NCBI GenBank assembly: GCA_903901975.1
Contig: CAIUTB010000135.1
Span: forward strand, 1-41,719
Reading direction: 5' to 3'
Length of the DNA: 41,719 nucleotides
Source: an uncultured Bacteroidales bacterium
GTDB lineage: Bacteria > Bacteroidota > Bacteroidia > Bacteroidales > Paludibacteraceae
Below, piece by piece: positions 1 through 8,356 of the stretch. Every line of letters starts with the position of its first letter. The stretch's first letter is position 1. The position numbers and the translations under genes are program-made. The notes beneath the pieces are model-generated. The model saw only the letters and a program-made list of their open reading frames with translations, had not been told where the DNA came from and made no database searches.

Positions 1-1
1 A

Positions 2-2122
2 GCCACTTATCCAACTACATTGAAAAATACCATTGTTCACAATAATGACATGACGTTTATTCCAAAAACCGGATCTACATATAGTTTAGGAAATGCTGGT
101 GCGGTAACAAATTATGCAGCTGCTAATTCACAGTCCGATTCTGTTATCAATTGTACAATTGCTTATAATAAAGGAATAAAAATAGGTTGTGCCGGTTTAA
201 AGATTGGTATTCAATTCAATAATTTCCAATATCCTTATGTAAAAATATTTAATAATGTGTGTTATAATAATGCCGTAGATGGATCAATTGGCACAATGGG
301 AAATTTGACATTGTCGGCAGGTGCTGCAACATTATTGGCTGGTGGAATTCAGATTGCAAATAATTATGCAAATGGTGGAGCAGATCAAATTGTTGAAAAC
401 TCAACTATAGTTACTGGCAATGTTAAGGATATGGCAACTGACAATAACGATGCTACCAAAGGTGCAAAATTTATTTCACCAACTACAGTTACAGGTTATA
501 ATGCTGCACTTGCTGCTTCGAAATGGACTATCGGAACTGGTTCGTATCTTATCGCAAAAGGAATAGTTACAACTAATAAATATGACAAAGCAGGCGTAAT
601 ATTTGCAACGACTCCATCGGTAGGCGCTTATGAGGGCGGAGATGTGGTTATACCAACATCCGGTACTCAAAATATTTCATTGACAACTTCATTAAAATCA
701 TTGACAGTGAATCCGGGTGCAAAACTGACTTTGAACAATAATGTTTTTCTTACTGTAGGATCGTTAAACCTACTAAGTGATGCAACCAACGGTACTGGAA
801 CTTTTGTTGACCAGAATGCCAACGGTGGTTTAACGGTAACCGGAACAAGTACAGTTAATCAATCTTTACAGGCTGCCAGTGCCTTGAGAACCTGGTATAT
901 TACGCCGCCCGTTGCTTCTGCCACACCAACACCGGCATTGACTATTATTAAATATTTCGATGAAACGATAAATACCGGTACCGCAACCGATAACTGGGTA
1001 ACTGCAACAACAATGCTTGCCCAAAAAGGCTATCAGGTAGTTCCCGTTAGCGGAAATGATATTTCATTCACAGGTACCTTGAACAATGGAAATCAAAATA
1101 TTACATTAAGCAGCAGAACCGGAACAGCTAATTATGCCGGATTCAATTTAATTGGTAATCCCTATCCATCCTATCTCGATTGGAGTTTAGTTACTGCCAA
1201 TACTGCCAATGCTGCGTTAATGCGTTCAACTACCATGTGGTATAGAACAAAATCTTCTGGTGTATATAATTTCTGGACAGTGAATGGTGCTGGTGTGGGT
1301 TCTCCAAGCAACGCAAGTTCTAAAATTCCACCCATGCAAGCATTTTGGGTCAGAGCCAATGCCGGTGGCGGAACCCTGGCTTTGACCAATGCCATGCGTA
1401 CTCATGCTCCTGCCAGCGATTTATTATTAAAAACACCAGCAGCGAAAAACAACACAGCTAAGACACTCGTTCGTTTGCAGGTAAGCAATGGAACGAATAC
1501 CGACGAAGCTGTACTCTATGTCAGTGGAAATGCCTCCAATGGAATGGATACCTATGATTCGCCTAAAATGAGCAATAATAATGTTGCCATACCCGAAATT
1601 TACACAACCGTTGGTACAGAACAACTGGTTATCAATGCTATGAATACTCTTCCATTGGATACTCCCATTGGGTTGGGATTTGTAGCCGGCAATGCCAGTT
1701 CATTTAGTCTTACTGCCAACCAGATCAGCAATCTTCCTGCAGGTGTGAAAGTAATTCTAAAGGATAATGTAACCAGCACAGAAACCGATCTGACTGATGG
1801 TATTTCGACTTATCGATTTAATCCGGTGGCAACCAGTTCCGACCGCTTTAGTGTCATTTTCCGTTCGTCAGGAGCTGTTACAAATGTTGAAACTACTCTG
1901 GATAATAACCTGATTGTTTATAGCAATGCCCCTCAACAGCTAACAGTAATTTGTAATGATAAAATTCAGGTTGGTTCAATGCTTTCAGTTTACAACGCGA
2001 TCGGTCAAAAACTGCTGAGTCAACCATTGACCAGTACAAGTACTCAAATTACCGGAAAATTTAACCCAGGAGTTTATATGTTGAAAGTGAATAACACAAC
2101 AAAGAAAGTTATTATCAATTAA
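2..2122 (+). CDS. Large T9SS-secreted beta-helix-type protein, 5' end outside window (partial)
   Basis: The frame is open from base 2, and the first in-frame start-like codon (TTG at 20) is preceded by sense codons, so the gene begins upstream of the window; 706 residues are visible. The N-terminal part is Asn/Gly/Ala-rich with motifs such as NNVCYNN and STIVTGN, typical of the end of a right-handed beta-helix (PbH1-like) domain, and ends near the marker SVGAYEGGD. Next comes a beta-rich module with the landmarks LTVNPGAKLTLNNN, GNPYPSYLDW, PPMQAFWVRA, TNAMRTH and DSPKMSNNN. The last ~75 residues (SVYNAIGQKL, then NPGVYMLKVN and KKVIIN) are a type A T9SS sorting domain, so the product should be exported and anchored at the cell surface or released. 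The C-terminal ~450 residues closely resemble those of the protein at 37431-41501. No catalytic motif was recognised; adhesin, glycan-binding or enzymatic roles are all possible. Confidence 0.9.
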   Translation, partial: ATYPTTLKNTIVHNNDMTFIPKTGSTYSLGNAGAVTNYAAANSQSDSVINCTIAYNKGIKIGCAGLKIGIQFNNFQYPYVKIFNNVCYNNAVDGSIGTMGNLTLSAGAATLLAGGIQIANNYANGGADQIVENSTIVTGNVKDMATDNNDATKGAKFISPTTVTGYNAALAASKWTIGTGSYLIAKGIVTTNKYDKAGVIFATTPSVGAYEGGDVVIPTSGTQNISLTTSLKSLTVNPGAKLTLNNNVFLTVGSLNLLSDATNGTGTFVDQNANGGLTVTGTSTVNQSLQAASALRTWYITPPVASATPTPALTIIKYFDETINTGTATDNWVTATTMLAQKGYQVVPVSGNDISFTGTLNNGNQNITLSSRTGTANYAGFNLIGNPYPSYLDWSLVTANTANAALMRSTTMWYRTKSSGVYNFWTVNGAGVGSPSNASSKIPPMQAFWVRANAGGGTLALTNAMRTHAPASDLLLKTPAAKNNTAKTLVRLQVSNGTNTDEAVLYVSGNASNGMDTYDSPKMSNNNVAIPEIYTTVGTEQLVINAMNTLPLDTPIGLGFVAGNASSFSLTANQISNLPAGVKVILKDNVTSTETDLTDGISTYRFNPVATSSDRFSVIFRSSGAVTNVETTLDNNLIVYSNAPQQLTVICNDKIQVGSMLSVYNAIGQKLLSQPLTSTSTQITGKFNPGVYMLKVNNTTKKVIIN

Positions 2123-2141
2123 CTATAAAAAAAAGAAAGAC

Positions 2142-2315
2142 ATGAAAACAATAATTGATAAACGAGACTATTCTCAACCAGAAATAACGCATGTAGAACT
2201 TGACAATGAAATCTCGTTGGCATTGGAATCGAATCCGGCTCCCGGACCTAATGAAGTTATGAATAATGCTCCTGAACACTTCAATAATGATCCGTTTAAA
2301 GCGAATTTGACGTAA
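2142..2315 (+). CDS. Small acidic protein (57 aa), conserved partner of T9SS beta-helix gene
   Basis: An ATG at 2142 opens a 57-codon frame ending at TAA 2313-2315, 19 bases after the upstream gene, so the two are probably co-transcribed. I recognise no named family. The protein has no signal peptide or membrane segment, is acidic (about 10 Asp/Glu against 4 Lys/Arg), has a central Pro-rich stretch (SNPAPGPNE), and ends in NNAPEHFNNDPFKANLT. A homologue of 58 residues lies at 41522-41698, also directly after a T9SS protein with the same C-terminal module; both carry ELDNEI, LES and NAPEHFNNDPFK-x-N. Most base differences inside the shared C-terminal block are synonymous (CAC/CAT, AAT/AAC twice, GAT/GAC, AAA/AAG), which is good evidence that it is translated and under selection. 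A chaperone, assembly factor, or processed peptide linked to export of its partner are possibilities, none demonstrated. Confidence 0.75.
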   Translation: MKTIIDKRDYSQPEITHVELDNEISLALESNPAPGPNEVMNNAPEHFNNDPFKANLT

Positions 2316-2340
2316 GTTTGTTATTCAATCTCATTAATTT

Positions 2341-2390
2341 AAAAAGAAAGGATGTTTGGTATTATAGTCAAACATCCTTTCTTTTTTAAC
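2341..2390 (+). terminator. Rho-independent terminator after small-protein gene
   Basis: An 18-base perfect inverted repeat (2341-2358 with 2369-2386; core GAAAGGATGTTTG / CAAACATCCTTTC) with a 10-base loop ends in a run of T. The A-run on the 5' side makes it plausible in both directions. It closes the transcription unit made of the beta-helix gene and the small protein. Confidence 0.9.
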
Positions 2391-2448
2391 TAGCATATTT
2401 TTCATTTAATTTGAACACGAAAATAACTTTTGGTAATTGCAAACTTTG

Positions 2449-2462
2449 TTTAAATTTAAACG
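2449..2462. repeat. 14-base direct repeat, left copy
   Basis: TTTAAATTTAAACG occurs here and again at 2871-2884, flanking the recombinase remnant. The core TTTAAATTTAAA is itself palindromic and AT-rich, so chance similarity cannot be excluded; the shared CG tail adds some weight. Confidence 0.45.
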
Positions 2463-2613
2463 AATCCGGGTTTACTGGTTGAATTATTTCCACTTGTTGA
2501 ACGGATTATATCATTGGAAAAAGAAATTGTCCCAGAATGGAGATGTTTAACATATATTAATAGATGGGAATCATTCAGTATACTGAACAAGAGTCACAAA
2601 AATAAGACAAATC

Positions 2614-2793
2614 ATGAATAAAGACCTTACTGAAACCAGTAGAAAACTAAACTTATCCATACCCTTAAAATTAGAAACTGCCAGAGATTCTTACGCAACA
2701 ATATTAAAACTTGGTGGTAAATCCAAAGACCAAATAGGGGAAATGCTGGGACATTCCAACTCGGTGCTAACCGAACATTACTTAACTGTATAA
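2614..2793 (+). pseudogene. Remnant of tyrosine recombinase/integrase (C-terminal end only)
   Basis: A 59-codon frame starting ATG 2614 and ending TAA 2791-2793 carries the end of the tyrosine recombinase catalytic domain. ETARDSYATILK matches the HxxRHSFAT box (Arg kept, first His replaced by Thr), and GEMLGHSNSVLTEHYL matches the LGHS...T..YL box including the nucleophile Tyr. A normal integrase is 300-400 residues, and the upstream catalytic Arg, Lys and N-terminal DNA-binding domain are missing. The same frame is open back to a TGA at 2584-2586, and no N-terminal part is recognisable further upstream. It is a decayed mobile-element fragment; expression of a functional protein is unlikely. 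Confidence 0.8.
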
Positions 2794-2870
2794 AATGAAT
2801 TAAAAATTTTCCGTATTTCCCAAAAAATTCAAAACACGCCAGGTTTTGAGGAAAATTATGAGAAATGTCA

Positions 2871-2884
2871 TTTAAATTTAAACG
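2871..2884. repeat. 14-base direct repeat, right copy
   Basis: Identical to 2449-2462 (TTTAAATTTAAACG), same orientation, about 420 bases away. Together they bracket the integrase remnant and could be old attachment or insertion-site duplications. Confidence 0.45.
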
Positions 2885-2967
2885 GGATGAAGGAAAAGAA
2901 CTTCCTGACAGGTGACAGGAAGTTGGGAAAAAGCAAATAAAAAAAACAGTCTTAAAATATTAATTTT

Positions 2968-3906
2968 TTACTTTTCTGATTTGATAATTTTAAAATTATA
3001 CAAATATTCATTAGTTTGGACACTTACAAAATAAACCCCCTGATTTACTGACGAATAAAATGAATACTCTTTTTGTTCCAGTTTTCCGGAAAGTAGAGTC
3101 TTAAGAAGCGTTCCCTTCACATCATATAAATTTACAGTTGCATTCGTATTCATTCCTGACCGCAAAGTAATCATACTTCCGCTGCTGAAAACTTTTAATT
3201 TTTCATTGTCCATTGCAGTTTGAGTTCCGGTTGTATTTAATCGGCGGGTTTTGATATTGTCAATATAGCAAACGTATTCTGTTTGTAATGTTACCCCCGA
3301 ATTATAAGTTGGCATGATGGCAATACCAAGTACGCCGGTTGATAAGGTTGTGAGATTAGCTGCACTAAACTTCGATTTGTCAATCAGCACTTTATAATTA
3401 TACCAATCACCTATTTGTGTAAAAGGAACTACTGCGCCGCTAAAGGTTAGTGCCACGCCTGCATCTTCCCGGCTATCTTGCGTGGTATTGAAATAAGTCA
3501 AAAGTTTTACATGAATTTCCTGAGTGGTTGCCGGAGTTGAACTATAGGTAGTATTCACCGCTTTTCCTACAATATTAGCCGACTGATAAATATCGAAACT
3601 GAGGGTATCAATATCGTCAATATTCAAAGGGGCAGAGAACTTAAATTTGAGACCATACCAACGTGCTTCAAGCGAACTGTAACGAAGCACTTTTGTAGAA
3701 CTATTTTTGCTATTTATGAGTGGATTATCAACTACGTTATGTGAATAACTCCATCTTGGAAAATAGGTGACACTCGTACTGTTACCGAAGCGAAAATAAT
3801 AAGGTGTTGAATCAAAAGTCTCAAAGTTGCCTGTAAATGTGTTTTGTGCTATGTTTATCTGGCAACAAAAGAATATAATCAAAAACGTTGTTAAAATATT
3901 TTTCAT
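2968..3906 (-). CDS. Secreted beta-sandwich-like protein with T9SS sorting domain
   Basis: 312 residues with a clear signal peptide (hydrophobic stretch LTTFLIIFFCCQINIAQ at residues ~5-21). The body, residues ~25-225, is rich in Trp/Tyr/Phe and beta-prone segments (YFPRWSYSHNVVDNP, RWYGLKFKFSAPLN, DTLSFDIYQS), resembling the carbohydrate-binding jelly-roll fragments common in Bacteroidota secreted proteins. The last ~75 residues (KVFSSGSMITL, then NLYDVKGTLLKT and NQGVYFVSVQ) form a type A T9SS sorting domain. No catalytic residues are recognisable, so a surface glycan-binding protein is the best inference from its position beside a polysaccharide lyase gene transcribed the other way. ATG at 3906 is followed directly by the signal peptide, supporting this start. 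A -7-like TATTTTTG lies about 35 bases upstream. Confidence 0.8.
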   Translation of the reverse strand: MKNILTTFLIIFFCCQINIAQNTFTGNFETFDSTPYYFRFGNSTSVTYFPRWSYSHNVVDNPLINSKNSSTKVLRYSSLEARWYGLKFKFSAPLNIDDIDTLSFDIYQSANIVGKAVNTTYSSTPATTQEIHVKLLTYFNTTQDSREDAGVALTFSGAVVPFTQIGDWYNYKVLIDKSKFSAANLTTLSTGVLGIAIMPTYNSGVTLQTEYVCYIDNIKTRRLNTTGTQTAMDNEKLKVFSSGSMITLRSGMNTNATVNLYDVKGTLLKTLLSGKLEQKEYSFYSSVNQGVYFVSVQTNEYLYNFKIIKSEK

Positions 3907-3940
3907 TTCAATCTAATTTGTCGATTCAAAAATTACAGAA

Positions 3941-3948
3941 CAAAAATA
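3941..3948 (-). promoter_or_regulatory. Candidate -7 promoter element for the 2968-3906 gene
   Basis: On the minus strand the bases read TATTTTTG, an exact match to the Bacteroidetes -7 consensus TAnnTTTG, about 35 bases before the start codon. No clear -33 TTTG partner is visible. Confidence 0.4.
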
Positions 3949-4066
3949 GTCATTTGTATTGTAATAAATTATATTATAAAATACATATTAATCCAAAATT
4001 GATTATTCGGAAAATAATTACATACTTTGTGGAAGATATAAGTAGTTATTAATTATAAGATATGGA

Positions 4067-4074
4067 TACTTTTG
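4067..4074 (+). promoter_or_regulatory. Candidate -7 promoter element for lyase/SusCD operon
   Basis: TACTTTTG matches TAnnTTTG about 86 bases before the ATG at 4160, in an AT-rich divergent intergenic region (3907-4159). It would drive the long lyase-susC-susD-susC-susD unit. A -33 box is not evident. Confidence 0.35.
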
Positions 4075-4159
4075 TTCAGCAATTAATGAATAAAGGTATT
4101 TTGTTTTGTTCTGATGAATGCTTTAATACATTTAATTGTACAAAATAATTTTACACGGT

Positions 4160-5260
4160 ATGAATAAGTTACAGAAAATCATTCTCGCTATCGTTCTCGC
4201 ATTAGGAAGCATTTTTTCAAGCAGCTTGCAAGCACAAGCTAATATTGACCGTATGTTCCCTAATCTGGTTTTAACCCGTGAACAATACAATAAATGGAAA
4301 CTGGCTATTGATTCTACTACGACTTCGGATGGAAAAACAGCTTTCGATAGTTTTGTTCGTTTGTTGTCAATAACAACAATTCGGGATGATGTCACTCCTT
4401 CGCCGGTTACATCCTTGTCCGTAAGCGGTGCAAGTACTATTGTTTCGAGCGATATGCAAAGAATGTATGCACTCTGTTTATATTATGCATTCACCCAAAG
4501 CGATGTTTATCTGGCTAAAGCTAAAGAGTTTTATTTGGCATGGGCTGCAGTGAATACAGCAGTAAAAGAGAATTCCCCTGGCGAAACAATTTATAATCCG
4601 GGCATTGAAGGCTATTCTATTATTCGAAATTGTATAGATTCAACATCCAGAGTTGCTATTGATGCATGGATGAGAAAAAGAGCTGCTGTGGCATCAGCTG
4701 ATGGTGTACGCACGAATAACTGGCAAACAATTAGGCTCCAGTTTCTGCTTTATTATGGATTGCTTTTAAATGATGCAAGCATACTCACTAAATTTTCAGG
4801 TGGATACGATCCTTTTATACCTATTAATCTATATCCAAATGGAACTTCCATTGATTTATTGGGTAGAGATGCTTTTGCTTACCACGCTTACGATCTTCTC
4901 TTTTTTGCAAAAATACTTAAGGCAGAAGCTTGTTATTATGGCTTTGCCAAAGCAGACTCGATGTATGCAAAAGAATATCAGTGGGGCTCATCCATAAAGA
5001 AATCAGTTGATTTTTGGAAACCATATCTGTTATATCCTACAAAGTACTCGCATATTGAATTCTTGGAAACTGAGTATACGCCTGACATTGCGTCTCACCC
5101 CTCTGAATATAATAAACCATACAATCCGTCGGGTACAATTTATGTGGTGGATGAAATGTATCTCCTAGATCAGGACTTATTTCAAGCAATAAAATTATAC
5201 CGTGGAAATACAAAAACTGCCACTTTAGCACTTTGGTTGAGTGCATTAAGATGGAACTAG
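4160..5260 (+). CDS. Alginate-lyase-like (alpha/alpha toroid) polysaccharide lyase
   Basis: 366 residues from ATG 4160. A longer frame from TTG 4136 would put eight extra residues ahead of a clean signal peptide (KLQKIILAIVLALGSIFSSSLQAQ), so 4160 is preferred. The body is mostly helical, starting with FPNLVLTREQYNKWK, and shows hallmarks of the alginate lyase superfamily (Pfam PF05426-type toroid). These are NNW at residues 186-188 followed by LQFLLYYGLLLND, and RDAFAYHAYDLLFFAKIL with Arg236, Tyr241, His242 and Tyr244 as plausible catalytic or substrate-binding residues. Known relatives beta-eliminate (1,4)-linked uronates such as alginate or glucuronan; CAZy PL38 or a neighbouring family would fit, but I cannot assign it. 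It is the first gene of a probable operon with two SusCD pairs 51 bases downstream. The product is presumably periplasmic or surface-exposed. Confidence 0.65.
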   Translation: MNKLQKIILAIVLALGSIFSSSLQAQANIDRMFPNLVLTREQYNKWKLAIDSTTTSDGKTAFDSFVRLLSITTIRDDVTPSPVTSLSVSGASTIVSSDMQRMYALCLYYAFTQSDVYLAKAKEFYLAWAAVNTAVKENSPGETIYNPGIEGYSIIRNCIDSTSRVAIDAWMRKRAAVASADGVRTNNWQTIRLQFLLYYGLLLNDASILTKFSGGYDPFIPINLYPNGTSIDLLGRDAFAYHAYDLLFFAKILKAEACYYGFAKADSMYAKEYQWGSSIKKSVDFWKPYLLYPTKYSHIEFLETEYTPDIASHPSEYNKPYNPSGTIYVVDEMYLLDQDLFQAIKLYRGNTKTATLALWLSALRWN

Positions 5261-5311
5261 CCAATTCCCAATCTGCAAATTATTCAAACCTCAATTAACT
5301 GTTTTCTAAAA

Positions 5312-8300
5312 ATGAATAAATCACTTATAATCACATTACTATCATTTGCTTTAATTTGCTCGAATGCAGTAATGATGAAGACCTATGCACAAACAAACTT
5401 TGTTTCGGGAGTAGTTAAAGACGAAAAAGGAGAAACATTGATAGGCGTCAGTATTTTGGTGAAAGGTACTAAAACAGCATCTGTAAGCGATATTGATGGT
5501 AAATTTTCCGTATCCGCTTCATCAAAATCAACACTTGTATTCTCGTATGTGGGATATATAACGAAGGAACTTCAATTGATTGAAGGTCAGAATAAGTATA
5601 TCATTTCCATGTTAGAAAACACACAATCGTTGGATGAGGTCGTTGTTGTAGGCTACGGAACACAGAGAAAACAGACAGTAACAGGTTCTATCAGTACCGT
5701 AAAAAGTGCTGAACTTACAGATATCCCTGTATCGAACATGAATAATGCATTATCCGGGAAATTACCGGGATTAATCACCATTCAACCTTCAGGTCAACCG
5801 GGAGATGATGTTGCTACAATCTATGTTCGGGGACAATCGACCTGGGTAGATTCGAGTCCGCTCATTATTGTTGATGGTGTTGAACGTCAAAGTTTTGCTC
5901 AAATCAATGCGAATGAAGTTGAAAGCATCTCGGTTTTAAAAGATGCTTCTTCAACTGCAGTTTACGGAGTTAGAGGTGCAAATGGGGTTATACTTATTAC
6001 TACTAAAAGAGGAACAGAAGGTAAACCGAAAGTTAGTCTTTCGGTAAATTATGGATTACAAACACCTACCAAAATACCACAATTTCTGGACTCTTACCAT
6101 CAACTATTATTAAAGAAACAGGCTTATATTAATGATGGCCAGGACCCACTTGTAATGGCTCCCACTTTGTTGTCTGACCAAGCATTGGCAGGTTTCCAAG
6201 CTGGAACAGATCCATACAAATATCCGAATGTTAATTGGTATAATGCAATGACTAAGAACTCATCGCCTGAACAACAATATAATTTGAATATATCAGGTGG
6301 TACAAAATCGATTAAATATTTTGTTTCTTTGGGATATTTGAGTCAGTCGGGAATGTTTAAATATACCGATTTGCAAAAAGAGTATAATCCCGATACATAC
6401 TACAGTCGGTTTAATTTCAGAAGTAATCTTGATATTGTAATTGATAAATATCAGACACTAACAACCAATATCAGTGGTAGGGTTGAAGAAAAAAATGCAT
6501 TTCCGGGGGTAAGTAATTTAATTCAGTCGCTGATAGCAAAACCTCCTTATCTGAACCCGATATTTAATCCTGATGGAAGTATTTCTGCTTTACAAGGAAA
6601 TGGAAATCCGTTGACAAAAATTGCCTACTCCGGATTTGATAATACTAAAACCAACAATTATGATTTGGTAGGATTACTTCATAACGACTTGAGTTTTATT
6701 ACAAAAGGACTGGCTTTTGATGCTTCAGTTTCGTACACCAGCACTGTAGGCACAACTAAATCATATACTGATGGTATTGATACCTATTACTATTCACCGA
6801 CGACAGGCAGATACGATCAGATTACCGAAAGCTCACCATTTACGTATGCCGGCGAAGGTTCAGCCTCAGCATTCCGTCGAGAAGGCATACAGCTGAAATT
6901 GTATTATACTAAAAGCATAGCTAAAAATGATATTAAAGCAACTTTAGTTTATAATCAACAAAAAGATTATAATGGAATTTCAATTCCCAGTGTGTTGATG
7001 GGATATGCCGGTCGTGTGGAATATGCTTATTCAAGCAAGTATCTGGCAGAAGTAAATTTGGGTTATAACGGGTCAGAAAATTTTGCAAAAGGACATCGTT
7101 TCGGGTTTTTTCCGGCTTTCTCTGTTGGTTATGTTTTGAGTGAAGAAAAATTTATGCTGCCACTTAATTCAGTAATTCCTTATCTGAAAATCAGAGGTTC
7201 GATGGGATTGGTAGGTAACGATAAAATAGGTTCTAATGCTCGGTTTTTATATCAGGGATTATATTCCACAATGGGAGCTTCACAGTATTACGATTTTGGC
7301 ACAAATAATCCTACCAGCACGGGTGGAATTGTTGAATCGAGAAGTGAGAATCTGGACTTAACCTGGGAGACTTCGTTAAAACAGAATATCGGTATTGATG
7401 GTCATCTATTTGGGGGAAATTTATTGTCATTCAGCATTGATTTGTTTTCGGAACATAGAACGAATATTCTTATGGCTGCCCGGTCGCTTCTGCAGACCAC
7501 CGGAATTGCATCACCTATTTACAATATTGGCGAAACAAAAAACTGGGGATATGAAATTGAACTGACCCATCGTAACAAGATAGGTTCATTTGAGTATTTT
7601 TTAAAAGGAAACTTAAGTTTTGCACATAATACAATAATAAATTATGATGATCCGGGCAAAACACCCGACTATCAAAAGTATGCTGGTTATCGGATAGGTC
7701 AGTTCAGGGGCTATCAGGTTTTAGGATTTTTTCTAAGTCAGGATGATATAAATAAATCGCCCAGTCAGTCTGCTTTGGGAGGTCCAATAATTCCAGGTGA
7801 TTTAAAATACCTTGATTATAACAAGGATAATGTGATTGATGATAAAGATATAATTCCAATCGGTTATTCCAATGTTCCTGAAATTACCTATGCTGTTACA
7901 CCCGGTTTTTCGTGGAAAGGTTTTGATTTCTCGGTCATGTTTCAGGGAGCAGCTAATTCGTCCGTCTATTTTACATCCAATGCCGGATTTGAATTTGGTG
8001 GAGCAGCGGGTGGTGGACAAGTTTCTGCTATACAGCAAGACTACTGGACTCCTACTAATTTAGATGCCAGATACCCGTCATTACATATTGTTACAAAACA
8101 CAGCAATAAAAATATCAACACCTTCTTTTTGAAAAAAGGAGATTATTTACGATTGAAAACACTTCAATTAGGATATGCCATCCCGAAATCAGTTTGTAAA
8201 TTCCTGCATGTCGAAACATTGCGTGTTTTTGCCAGTGGAAGCAATTTGTACACCTGGTCGGCATTGGACAACTTTGATCCGGAAGTAATTAATCAGAGTG

Positions 8301-8356
8301 GAGAGGTATATCCTCAGCAAACAGTTTATAACTTTGGTATCAATCTTAATTTCTAA
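5312..8356 (+). CDS. SusC/RagA-family TonB-dependent outer membrane transporter (pair 1)
   Basis: 1014 residues. A signal peptide (residues 1-27, ending near TYAQ) is followed by a carboxypeptidase-D-like regulatory domain (~30-110; VSGVVKDEKGETLIGVSILV, VGYITKELQL). The SusC signature LDEVVVVGYGTQRK comes next, then the plug domain (~120-235; YVRGQSTW, PLIIVDGVERQSF, VLKDASSTAVYGVRGANGVI). The rest is a 22-strand-type beta-barrel ending in an aromatic residue (LNF) as expected for outer membrane insertion. SusC proteins import oligosaccharides across the outer membrane with energy from TonB-ExbBD, capped by a SusD lipoprotein. The stop codon directly abuts the ATG of the SusD gene, so the pair is translationally coupled. 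The substrate is not readable from sequence; context suggests uronate-containing oligosaccharides. Confidence 0.97.
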   Translation: MNKSLIITLLSFALICSNAVMMKTYAQTNFVSGVVKDEKGETLIGVSILVKGTKTASVSDIDGKFSVSASSKSTLVFSYVGYITKELQLIEGQNKYIISMLENTQSLDEVVVVGYGTQRKQTVTGSISTVKSAELTDIPVSNMNNALSGKLPGLITIQPSGQPGDDVATIYVRGQSTWVDSSPLIIVDGVERQSFAQINANEVESISVLKDASSTAVYGVRGANGVILITTKRGTEGKPKVSLSVNYGLQTPTKIPQFLDSYHQLLLKKQAYINDGQDPLVMAPTLLSDQALAGFQAGTDPYKYPNVNWYNAMTKNSSPEQQYNLNISGGTKSIKYFVSLGYLSQSGMFKYTDLQKEYNPDTYYSRFNFRSNLDIVIDKYQTLTTNISGRVEEKNAFPGVSNLIQSLIAKPPYLNPIFNPDGSISALQGNGNPLTKIAYSGFDNTKTNNYDLVGLLHNDLSFITKGLAFDASVSYTSTVGTTKSYTDGIDTYYYSPTTGRYDQITESSPFTYAGEGSASAFRREGIQLKLYYTKSIAKNDIKATLVYNQQKDYNGISIPSVLMGYAGRVEYAYSSKYLAEVNLGYNGSENFAKGHRFGFFPAFSVGYVLSEEKFMLPLNSVIPYLKIRGSMGLVGNDKIGSNARFLYQGLYSTMGASQYYDFGTNNPTSTGGIVESRSENLDLTWETSLKQNIGIDGHLFGGNLLSFSIDLFSEHRTNILMAARSLLQTTGIASPIYNIGETKNWGYEIELTHRNKIGSFEYFLKGNLSFAHNTIINYDDPGKTPDYQKYAGYRIGQFRGYQVLGFFLSQDDINKSPSQSALGGPIIPGDLKYLDYNKDNVIDDKDIIPIGYSNVPEITYAVTPGFSWKGFDFSVMFQGAANSSVYFTSNAGFEFGGAAGGGQVSAIQQDYWTPTNLDARYPSLHIVTKHSNKNINTFFLKKGDYLRLKTLQLGYAIPKSVCKFLHVETLRVFASGSNLYTWSALDNFDPEVINQSGEVYPQQTVYNFGINLNF

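Larger units (their letters stand above)
2391..2967. other. Mostly non-coding gap with mobile-element debris
   Basis: Apart from the direct repeats and the integrase remnant, this stretch holds a short open frame at 2460-2621 with no ATG start and no recognised similarity, and a perfect 9-base hairpin (AACTTCCTG 2899-2907 with CAGGAAGTT 2916-2924) not followed by a T-run. On the minus strand it lies downstream of the gene at 2968-3906. I see no further gene. Confidence 0.6.

Noticed and set aside
2899-2924. 9-base hairpin as a terminator
   Set aside because: The stem is perfect but no T-run follows on either strand close enough to make an intrinsic terminator.
4136-4159. TTG start giving the lyase gene eight extra residues
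   Set aside because: The ATG at 4160 is followed directly by a standard signal peptide; the extra residues add nothing.
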